From Synanceia verrucosa (lineage: Eukaryota; Chordata; Actinopteri; Perciformes; Synanceiidae): a stretch of DNA of 64,000 bases. Below are positions 1-9,637 of the stretch, piece after piece. Both the position numbers and the translations under genes were made by a program. Within the stretch, counting starts at the first letter, position 1; every line of letters starts with the position of its first letter. The DNA is taken from assembly GCA_029721515.1 (NCBI GenBank), contig CM056561.1:15666135-15730134 (forward strand), read 5' to 3'. The notes under the pieces are model-generated. The model had not been told where the DNA came from. It searched no databases and saw only the letters and a program-made list of their open reading frames with translations.

Positions 1-200
1 TCAGGGGATCAAGGCTAATGGAATAAAGTATAAGTATTGGAACAACTCCAGGTCACGTGTGATGAGGAAAGTTACAGTGCAAGGTTGGGATGCATTCTGC
101 CCACTGATCTTCCCCCATCTCCCCCTTTGTACCCTCTGAACTCCCTCCATCATTCTCTGCCTCGCTCTCCAACCTCCCAACACCAGACACGTCTCTGCAG

Positions 201-404
201 CTGCGACGGGATGTGATCTTCTGCCAGGCGGCGACGGGCGCTCTGTGCGCACTGGCGGAGCAGTTGCTGGCGGCGCTACGCTCACGGTTCAACAACGCTG
301 GCGAGTACCAGGAAGACGGCAAGGAGACCAGCCGCAAGTGGCTGGAGCAGATATCTGTCATTGGCGTGCTGCTACACTTCCAGTCCACACTAGTGCCACA
401 CCTG
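201..404 (+). CDS. INPP4-like gene, exon a
   Basis: A 204 nt exon, in phase 0 to 0, preceded by gtctctgcag and followed by a weak gttagg donor. It encodes 68 residues from LRRDVIFCQAATGALCALAE to STLVPHL. This corresponds to the INPP4 helix that starts LRRDIVFSQALAGLVCG. It contains a charged insertion (roughly NNAGEYQEDGKETSRK) absent from human INPP4A/B. The window edge cuts the preceding intron. Confidence 0.8.
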
Positions 405-3400
405 GTTAGGACACATCTTCTCTTTTCATATGAACTGATGGGTATTCTTTGTGATTTATCTTCATAAAAGGATGCATTTCTTTCTCTTGAAGATAAAAGT
501 CTTACCTGATGAAGTTTTAAGCAAGCATCAAGATGTAATTTCAGTCCTGTGTCCATGGGGTCTTAATGGCATTCTAGTCATGAAGCTGTCCTCTAATGCA
601 TTGCCTCTATCAAAATGCTCTTCCAATTTAATGCACTTTCTGAGCTTTTGCTTTGTAATCTGGCAGAAAGAGGAGCGGACCATGCTGGAAGACACCAAGG
701 CAGCCCTGTTGGATGTAGACAAAGTCACTGTGTTCTTCAGGCAACTGGAGGATGAGTGTCTTGTTGCAAGTAAGAGACTGAATCAACAAAGACTGGCTTT
801 ACCCGTTCCCACACTGCTCCTAATAAGCAGCTGTATGGTTCAACCAACTCTGAATAAAGTTCCATTATGGGAATGTATGGTCGCCATTGATGGTGAAATT
901 GCCATTTTATCATTGCAGATTTAATTTTCTTTTCAGTGGAAAGCAACTGAATAAGAGGCTAAAACAACACAATAATGATTCCATAAATCATCTTAAACGA
1001 GGGCACAGCATGCAGTCTCTTAAAGTCCTTATTGTCCTTGTATTACAGATAAGATGGTCCCTTCCTGACAGGCTGTGAGGGGCTTCATTTAAAGTTATAA
1101 TATTCTGCTGCATGAAAATGGCAAATTGATTTTGTGGTTTGCATGTCTTCTGTCCCGTCACATCAGGACAGGAGACAAGGTCAGAATATTTCAGATATTT
1201 CAGAGCGAGCATTCAAATTCAATGCTGTACTGCAGCAGTTTCAACTGTGGATGCACTGCAGGTTGTTCATAGCGGGCACTGCATGCATCTAGACATGACC
1301 TGGATGTATTTGTGTCTTTAACAAAAATATCTGTATTCACTGAAGGTGCTCCTGGTCACCGGAAGCCTTAAAGCCAGCCGATACAAAGGACAACTGCATG
1401 CTGAATCAGTTCTCTTTTCAGCTGCCTCAATATGGCCAGCAGAGATTGCTGCTCACAAGAAAAAAACAACATGCACTTCCCATTTTAGGAGACTAAGCAA
1501 TGGATGAAGCAGGAATTTGCTTGCTATTCTAGGTTCACACTCAGCAGCAGAAAGTATTTATTTAGATATATTTTGCATGAACATGCAAGTCAGTGCATGC
1601 ACATATTGACTTAAGACAATTCTTTGAGTACATGAGGCATGTAGAGGTATAAACAGTATGCAGACCAATTCTCTTACTGTGATATAAAAAAACAACATCT
1701 TTTAACCAAACTGGGATTGCTGCAGTGCAGGCAGATGGTTTGTGGTGGCAGCGTCCATTGGACAGTATTGATTTGCTAATAGCATCTTCACCAAGCTGGG
1801 AGCTATTGGTAGACTCATGCAAGCACCACAGAGTCAGAGTTCAGCTCGAAGCATCACAGCCAATTCCACAGGATTATGACTTGATGGGTTGTCCAGCAAA
1901 GAGCACTGACCCTAGAGGTTGCTCAGTAAAGGTCATATTTTCCATTTTCTAAGAACTGCCCACGTGTCTCAGTCAGAAACAGTTGCAAGATGTCGTCATT
2001 GTTTGTAGAATTAGAAAATATTACTGGTTTGCGTGAAAGTGATACAGTAATGGCACATTTGTTTGGGCCACAGTTGCTTTAGGTGGAAAAAGTAAATAGA
2101 AAATAACGTGAAGAACATCGATAAATACATGTCATTGCCATGATGGGGATCAATATCTGTCCATTTGTTCTCACAAAAAGACGTAACAGTAAGCCCACAT
2201 TTCTTCAACATGACCAAGACACAGGTATCGTAATTACTGCTGTTCTATTTAAATGGACTTTTAAATATTACTGTGCAGTCTGTGGCAGTGTCAAAGCAAA
2301 GTTAAGGCAACGCTTGAGACGATGTTTTCCCCATTATCTGATATGACTGCAGGGATTGTGTTTTTATGAAATCCTGCATTAGTACAAACATATAAATGCT
2401 ACTTGAAATTGAGATTGATCAGAATCACGAATGCAGCAATATGTCAGTGTCCATTTAATGGTATCTCAAAACCTGAACTGTGGCAAATAATGACATCGAT
2501 ACACACTCATAGCGATGGAGCACAATATCTGGTTTCATTACACTATTACATACTCTGTTGTTAATGCTGTATTTTACGTCTGAGGGTACTGTCTCTAATC
2601 TTATAGCCAATTAACAGTCTCACATTTTCATTTGTTGTGTCGCTTAGACCGCCAAAATGATAATAGTGTTGTGTTCTTTAAACATCTCTCTGGTCTGTGT
2701 CTATGTATTGCAGACACACCAGTGTGTTACCAGGTGGAGGGCAGTCGCCAGGCCCTGAGGATCACCCTGTACCTGGACAGCTGTCACTTCAATGAGCTGC
2801 CCACTCGGCTGCAGAATGGAGGCAGCCTCAAGCTCCACACTGTTCTCTTCACCAAGGGTGAGACTGGGTGGACTGGGACAGAGAATAAATAAATCTGGCA
2901 TGATGCAAAATGGGAAATGTAGGACTTGGGTGTTGTTTCCTTGAAATACAATCGTATCGTTTTACATCATTTTATTTTCAGCAAGAAATCTACTAATATT
3001 CTGTACAAAATGATTGTTTAAATTATCCATTATCTTATTTAAAAAGCGGCACACAAAAGAAGTTAGGGAGGGTTATTGAAAACAGAGGACATGAACGCAC
3101 TTATATACACTATAGTGTGCATTATTCAAAAACACAGTCAATGTATTATGTTGCCTCTCATACATGCACGTTTCCTAAAAGTTTTTAAGTTAGATTGAAA
3201 CCTTTCATTAGCCATTTAAGATGCTCTCCCCCTTTGCATTCCAGTTCTCCATGGCTTTCATCAGGTCTAGTATGAATGGATAGCATTATGCATCTTGCCT
3301 GTCCTGTATTAATGAACTGAAACAAGGAACACCTTCAGATCCATTTAGTAGTGTGCCAAGCTGTGGATGAACATTGCCACCTACTGGGGAACAGTCTTTG

Positions 3401-6256
3401 CTGCATGTTGGGGTAAAGAGTTATGATATTGCAGATGCTGAAATTTGTGGCCTATCTGTCAGCACCATATGTCATCATATGGATGAATCCTCTAAAACTG
3501 GAGATTTTGGACAATCTTTAATTTTATATTGTTATTTTAAAGGCGTGCTTAGGATTATGATTTTGACTGGTTGGAGTTCATAAAAATGTGTGATGCTCAC
3601 AATGACCATTTGTGTCAATTTAAATAAGGATAGTGATGAGGTTTGAAGATGTGAGGGTTAATGTTGGAGGGAATGGAAATATCATGATCCTTTAAGTGTG
3701 TCTCCTGGGTGTCCTGTTTCATCCAGCACTGGAGCGTCCAGAGGGAGTGTCCCAACAGGACTATGCAGCCATGGAGGAGTTCCAGCAGCGCACCAACGCT
3801 GTTTCACTAGAGAAGGTCAAGGCCTACTACCGCAGACTCAGGTACGCTTTGCTTCACTGCATCACAGCCCTCCAGTGGCGTACCCACACTGGCACTCTGG
3901 ATTCCTTAAAGGGAGAGTTCACCCTGTAGTGTTGCATAAGCAAGCAGAAACTACGCTTGGATTGCTGTTATAACTATTTTCAAGGTCTGGAATTGTTCAA
4001 GGTGAGAACTGTATCATTAATATAGACCTGTGCCACATCCACTAGCAGGCTTTTGTCAGCTACTGTATGGGAGTGGCTCCTTTAGTAAAATCAGCATGTG
4101 TAGTTTTCACAGACAGCTTACATATTATTCCTGCAAAGTGCTTGAATGATTTATTAAATCACAATTTAGATTAATTTGGCTCACAGTTCAAAATACACTG
4201 ACGAAAAATAAACATAATTAATGACTAATGACTCAGCCATGTAGATGTAGATTTCCAAACAATATGGAGAGTTTATAAATCTGAAGTAGTTTTTTTTTTT
4301 TTTTCTCCAACAGGGCTTTCTATTTGGAGAAGTCCAATCTTCCGACAGACTCAAACACCACGGCAATGAAGATAGACCAGGTAAATATACACTTATTCTG
4401 CTACATGCCCACATGTGATTGATTATTGATACATTATACGCTTTGTTTTCTTTTATCATGTGACTTATACCCTGTTCTTGAAACATTTCAAGTCTATTTT
4501 ATATATACGTATATGTTGTGACTGAATATAAATGCAAGCACAGATACTGGGCCTTGAAGTTAGAGATCTCCAACCAAGCATTTCAAAAGTAAGATGAACT
4601 GGTGTCCTGTTTCCTCCATTGGAATCCCACCCCCACTCCCTCTGTAGCTCTAGATTAACTCCAACTAACCTCAGTACTTCAACATTATAAACTGCTTCCA
4701 TTTGAACTTCAATGACAATTAGATTAGAAAGAAATTTCTAGTGTCCCAAACTGACTGTAGCTAGATTCCAGTGATTAAATCTGAATAGAACATAGATTAA
4801 ATATCTAGAGCCTTATTCTCAGGATGTTGTTGCCTTTCAAAAGAAACACTACACAGAGTTGAACCTCTTTGTGTAATTTTTAATGTGTTAATATTACTGT
4901 TGCCATTGTTGTTTCTGCTGGTGCATCATCTTAACAAGTCCCTTAACCTACTCAGTCTACTATTGACTATTAAAAATGATCAAGTGGTATGAGATCATTT
5001 CACTGGTTTCAGAACAACCCTTTTAACTTTTTTTATTTCTCTGTACTTTAATTGATTTTACTCTATTATTCTGCAGTTTTTTAATAATATAGTGTCACAG
5101 AAAATTGCTGGTACTGAAAGAAGTTGGTTTTTATAGATGTTAATGTTAATAGTAGTCTAAATGACTTGGTAAGATGGGCACTTTTGCCATACAGCATGAT
5201 AAATTCTTGTTAGAAGTCCATCTAACAACTGACCCTCTCCGACCTCCACTATCTCCCCACAGCTACTGCGACCCCTCAACACACTGGACGACCTTTGTCG
5301 ACTAATGCAGTCATATGTCAACGTGCGTACGAGCGCCCAAGGCCACCCGTCAGGTGTTAGCCTGCTGTGTGTGTCCTCTGAGCTGTGTAACCGCCTGGGA
5401 GCCTGCCACATCACCATGTGTGGTACAGGCATGCAGAGGTCAGCCTGGCACCACACTAGCATTATTGTACTGCTTATGTTGTACCACTAGACTGTCAGCT
5501 GGAATAAAGAGTGGATGGACATTCACCATCTAGCTGTTTTCAAATAATTTCCACTGCAAGGTATCCATTTTTTTTTACTAAGGTGCACACAGTGCTGACC
5601 TTTTTGTTCTTTGCAGATGTACCCTAAATGTGACACTGGAGCAGGCAATGATCTTAGCCAGGAACCACGGTCTCATGCCACGCTGCATAATGCAGACCAT
5701 GGATATAATGCGCAAACAGGTAAAGCTCAGACTTCCTCAGGGGTTCTATGACTTCCCTACTAGTGTGGTTTCTTTGCACTTATATTTCGTTCACTAAAAA
5801 TTACTTTAATAAGAGCTAAGACTTGGCATTATAGTTGAAATCAGTATTACAATAGTGTGTTCTTCTCCTCTGATATCAACATATATCACAAAATAGAACG
5901 TTTATGTGTGTTTGATGTCAGTTCCATGACATGGGCATGGACATTGTTTGGAGTTGTATATTTGGACAGCAAAACTTTGTGATTACCAACGCTAAAATGG
6001 TCATTGTACAGCTTATAACATATTTTTTGCTCCTTTACCAGGGGGCAAGAGTGGAACTCTCTGCTAAAAATCTTAAGGTAATGGACCAGATGCCTGCATC
6101 ATTCCCAAGGTACTGTATTAAAACACTTCCCGGCACCTCTTCCCTTGCGATACATGATACAATTTATGGTCTTAGTCAAATCGGATTCTCCTCAAGTTTT
6201 TCTTTTTCAACAGGCTCTTCAAGTTGTGTTTGCCACCCTCAGATGGAGACCTCTAA
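201..6256 (+). CDS. INPP4-family phosphoinositide 4-phosphatase-like gene, C-terminal nine exons (5' end outside window)
   Basis: Nine exons join in phase: 201-404, 667-769, 2714-2857, 3727-3841, 4314-4380, 5263-5438, 5617-5719, 6042-6109, 6214-6256. They total 1023 nt, or 340 residues plus TAA. Each junction has AG/GT borders. The protein aligns by eye with the C-terminal third of human INPP4A/B, which remove the 4-phosphate of PI(3,4)P2: LRRDVIFCQA matches LRRDIVFSQA, then MLEDTKAALLDVDKV, LHTVLFTK, VTLEQAMIL and MDIMRKQGARVE. The protein ends FPRLFKLCLPPSDGDL, comparable to FPKYYRPPEGT in INPP4. The catalytic loop keeps Cys and Arg of CX5R (CGTGMQR) but not the CKSAKDR core. It is too divergent to call inpp4a or inpp4b, and looks like a third family member. 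N-terminal C2 exons would lie upstream of the window. Introns were scanned and nothing recognisable was seen in them. Activity is not established. Confidence 0.85.
667..769 (+). CDS. INPP4-like gene, exon b
   Basis: A 103 nt exon after tctggcag, with a gtaaga donor. It encodes KEERTMLEDTKAALLDVDKV and continues FFRQLEDECLVA, matching the GMLEDMAVGISDLKKV segment of INPP4B. It ends in phase 1. The following 1.94 kb intron (770-2713) holds nothing recognisable. Confidence 0.8.
2714..2857 (+). CDS. INPP4-like gene, exon c
   Basis: A 144 nt exon after gtattgcag with a gtgaga donor. It reads NTPVCYQVEGSRQALRITLY through LHTVLFTK, aligning with the ITGRREHYVVEVKL to LLHVYPVLFNV block of INPP4. It starts in phase 1 and ends in phase 1. 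Confidence 0.82.
3727..3841 (+). CDS. INPP4-like gene, exon d
   Basis: A 115 nt exon after catccag with a gtacgc donor. It encodes ALERPEGVSQQDYAAMEEFQ and QRTNAVSLEKVKAYYRRLR. The VSLEKVKAYYRRL part corresponds to the INPP4 segment ENFELLQEYYKIF. It ends in phase 2. Confidence 0.8.
4314..4380 (+). CDS. INPP4-like gene, exon e
   Basis: A 67 nt exon behind a strong polypyrimidine tract (about 16 T) and cag, with a gtaaat donor. It reads AFYLEKSNLPTDSNTTAMKI then DQ, ending in phase 0. This is a variable linker between the alpha-helical region and the catalytic domain. Confidence 0.75.
5263..5438 (+). CDS. INPP4-like gene, exon f, carrying the catalytic cysteine
   Basis: A 176 nt exon after ccccacag with a gtcagc donor. 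It encodes LLRPLNTLDDLCRLMQSY, a segment ending LLCVSSELCNRLGACHITM, and then the Cys of the CX5R loop (codon 5419-5421). The loop Arg codon is split across the intron (5437-5438 plus 5617). Human INPP4B reads ICRKLNGIRFTCCKSAKDR at the same place. Confidence 0.85.
5617..5719 (+). CDS. INPP4-like gene, exon g
   Basis: A 103 nt exon after ctttgcag with a gtaaag donor. It completes the loop Arg and continues CTLNVTLEQAMILARNHGLM, then MQTMDIMRKQ. This is very close in pattern to TSMSVTLEQCSILRDEHQL and ALDCMRREG of INPP4B, which is what identifies the family. Confidence 0.87.
6042..6109 (+). CDS. INPP4-like gene, exon h
   Basis: A 68 nt exon after tttaccag with a gtactg donor. It encodes GARVELSAKNLKVMDQMPAS then FPR, aligning with GCRIENVLKNIKCRKYAFN and the MAFPK of INPP4. 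It ends in phase 2. Confidence 0.83.
6214..6256 (+). CDS. INPP4-like gene, terminal exon
   Basis: Follows tttttcaacag. It completes Arg and reads LFKLCLPPSDGDL then TAA (6254-6256). The short tail containing a PPSDG/PPEGT-like turn matches the end of INPP4 proteins, which supports a natural C-terminus. Confidence 0.78.
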
Positions 6257-9200
6257 GGGAACCATCATGTGTCAGAGAACTTGTAAGAGAAAGGGTGAAT
6301 GTGAAATAGTAAGATATGATGACATCTGATGATGACAAAAGAATGCAAGTCCCTCCGCTTTCTTTCCAAGAGACACTCCCAATGGAAAGGCCCATGCCAC
6401 CTCTCCACAGCCCCAGTTACACAGGGATAATTCCACCATGGATACCACTAGAGTCTTCAGTGCAAAATATAGACTGCACAAATGATTAATGGCAGTTACC
6501 AGGGATCAACTACAGTGAAACATATGGAACCTGAAGCTCAAGACTAGCCCTGGACTGTTACACTGGGAAGCCAACCAAATAGAAGTATTATTGCTTTGGC
6601 TGTCAGACTTAACAACTGGTGCAAAATGTTCACATTACAAGTGAAAGGGAGACGCCAGTTCGAGGCCTCACAGAAGACATCCACAGTGCTTATGCTTCTA
6701 GCTGAGCTCTTATTATTAACTGGATTAACCAAACTACCTAGAGGTGACTGTCATCCTAAAAGCAGGCGTTATCCGCTTTGCCTTGGACTGCGACTGCAGA
6801 GAGCTGTCTCTTCCTCCATTTGGGCCGGTGTTCTCCACAGCTCAATGTTGGGACCCCCATTGAAGCAGAATACTTGAATACTTTGGTGTTCATGTATGTT
6901 GGCTGGCTGAATAGATGCAGAAAGTCAAAGAATAGACAGAGAGATGCAAGTAGGGATTGAGGGACAGATAAAAAGACAAATGAGGGGGGCTACTCTTTCT
7001 TCAGCCCTTTGCATGTGCAATTACTGTAGGTTTAGTGAGAGTACTGTATTACTGCACTATATGAAGGATAATTATTTATTGTGTCCGGAAGGAGCATTTT
7101 TATTCCTTACTTATACTATATCAGGTATTAAAAAAAATCTAAAAGCATTCCAGCCTACACATTGAACAGTATTTAAAGGACCAATGGCATGCCATTCTTT
7201 TTAGACGTAACTGCTTGTGTTTTTTTATTTATATGTATGGACTTTGATCACATCAGGAAGAGTTGCATTGATCTTCAGGGAAAGAAAAGGGAGGTAAGAT
7301 GAGTAGGAGCTAATCAGAATCAGGACAAAGGAAGCTAAAGCAAACCATACACGGCTGCTTGTCAATAAGCAGCCAAGTCAACAGGTTGTTAAGTTATTAA
7401 TATATTAATTGAAATGTACTAGTGGAAGGATTGCCTTCTGTTAACTAAGACATTTAGAGTTTTAAAATTGTTTTTACATTGTCTTGGAACTCATGTATTT
7501 ACTGTAGGTATTAAAATAAGCACAACGATTGGTCCATTCAAGTGGCAGTGTTAGCAAAAAGTACTGTATGCTGTTTGTAGATGAGGTAAACAAAGGGATT
7601 GTTTCAGGAGTGAATTACAGTAACATTATTTTACTGAAGATTTCCAATTTCTTGTACATACAAACTATAACAATGTCAGAGAAAAAATAGGATATGTCTG
7701 AGTAATGCTATAAATTAAATTTGATTATTTTTATGGAGCTAATATAGTATATAAAAGGTTTTGTATTCATGACTCTTTTTGCTGAACGTAACCTCACTGA
7801 CAACTTGTTTTTGACTGTTAAAAAGGTTCCATGAGCATTTCATGAATCTGTCTCAACATGCTGCATTCATTAGGCAGAACACTTAGTCCTTTTTATTTAT
7901 TTAAAAGCAGTCTGGTTCCAAATGAGCATGTTGGAAGTCAAATCCTTTGGCATGCACATGGACACTGTAAATTTAAATCCCTCTATGAAACATAAAACTC
8001 ACTGTATATTTGTGTTCCTATCATTTTTCTCATCAAACTGAACTCAGATTGCAGCATTAGTTACCCTAATGTAGTTTTAAGCTAGGGTCACAATTTAGCT
8101 AATGACAGCAGCATGTTGGTGTAGTTGGACAAACAAATATGTCACTGATTACACATTTATTTACATTATTCTAATGTTTTTTGTATATACTTTATTTGCA
8201 ATTTATGTTGCTTGAAAATAACTGTACAAAAGTGAATCTTTCTAAAATTATAATTGTAAATGCAATCTTAACAAGCTAGTAAATAAAATGTTCACAGTGT
8301 GATAAATAATGTGTTTCAGTGAAGCAGCAATGTTGTCAAGTGGTGATCCAACGGTGGATGTGATTTCCAATGTGTGAACGGTTAAAGTGGCTACTTCTCA
8401 TCGGGACGATTTAACAATTTATCGTATCCTGTTTGTGTTGCTTTTCTGTGATTTTCTGTATAGTTTCATTTCAATCACTCAAAGGGAGAGGATGATTCCA
8501 TCTCTTTATCAGCAAGCTGTGACTAAGCACTACTGGAATACGACCTCTGACTGAAGTAGTTTCTTTTTCCTGTCCTCTTGCTCATAATTTTTAAAAAGCT
8601 TTACATCACACAAGAATTTGGATCACCTCTTACTGTCTAGCTAACATGATGGGTGTCATGGGGAAATTGAATTCACTCATACTGCCATACCTTAGCCTGA
8701 TGCTAAATGATTGCCATCATTTTCCCTGCCCAGCTATGTTCTGACTGTTATGTCTGCATTCTGACAGACCCTATCAAGTGTCAGCAAGTGCTGTATGTCC
8801 TTTACCATTACTCGACCAGAGAATCCAAACCTTAAAAACATAGCTTTAGGTGTCCATTACACTGAAGTCAGTTGCACATATCAATATTGCATGAACATGC
8901 AGCAGCTTTTCTCTGGGGCTGGACTAAAGTGATGCTGATGGAAGGTTATCTCAGGACATATTTTTAGAAACAAAGGCATGTTCAATCTTTAGTAACTGTT
9001 ATAATTTTTCTCCCAAACTGACACACCAGATGCATTAGAAGAAGTCATGCAGTGCATGTTAAGTCATTCCTATGATTGCAGATAGCATCTGAATTACTGA
9101 TGGCCAACGTAATTAGACATCATGTGCATATCCTCCCTGGATGTGTATGTCAAGTGGCCGGAAGGAGCTAAGGGAAAAGCATACACTGTGCAGTTTCGCA

Positions 9201-9338
9201 TGGCTATTGCAACTGGTTTTCTAGGGGGAACCGACGCCGACTGCATTCACCTCACCAGCACACACCCCTCAGCACCGGTGATGCGTCCCCTTGGCAAGGG
9301 CACGTACAACTCCTCATCAGAGTCGTCTCGACTTTAGA
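6257..9338 (+). other. Intergenic stretch: 3' UTR of the INPP4-like gene, then 5' flank of kcnq2
   Basis: No coding exon is recognised over 3.1 kb. Candidate poly(A) signals occur, for example AATAAA near 8283, but none is decisive. Base composition rises in G+C from about 9160, approaching the kcnq2 first exon, consistent with a promoter/5' UTR region. No clear TATA box was seen. Confidence 0.5.
9122..9337 (+). other. Possible upstream ORF ending one base before the kcnq2 start
   Basis: A 71-codon ATG-initiated frame runs from 9122 to a TAG at 9335-9337. A second in-frame ATG lies at 9281 (18 codons). The kcnq2 ATG is at 9339, so this frame ends immediately upstream of it. The peptide matches nothing recognised. 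It matters only if the 5' UTR starts upstream of 9281, which the sequence alone does not show. Confidence 0.3.
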
Positions 9339-9637
9339 ATGGTGCAGAAATCTCTCAACGGCGGGGTTTACCCAACTCATGCCGGAGAGAAGAAGCACAA
9401 AGTCGGGTTTGTCGGATTGGACCCAGGTGCTCCTGAATCCAGCAGGGATGGGGCGCTGCTAATTGCGGGCTCGGAGAGCACCAAGCGGAACAGCATCCTC
9501 TGCAGACCAAGGTCCAGCATCTCCGCCGGGAGACCCAGACCGTCTAAGAAAAATGCCAGCTATCGGAAACTACAGAATTTTCTCTATAATGCGCTGGAGA
9601 GACCGCGGGGATGGGCGTTCGTCTACCATGCTTATGT
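9339..9637 (+). CDS. kcnq2: kcnq2 exon 1: cytoplasmic N-terminus and start of S1
   Basis: The ATG at 9339 has A at -3 and G at +4 and gives MVQKSLNGG, the conserved KCNQ2 start. The exon encodes KVGFVGLDPGAPESSRDGAL and LIAGSE, then YRKLQNFLYNALERPRGWAF and VYHAYV, and ends at a gtaagt donor in phase 2. It is the most G+C-rich coding segment of the gene. Confidence 0.95.
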
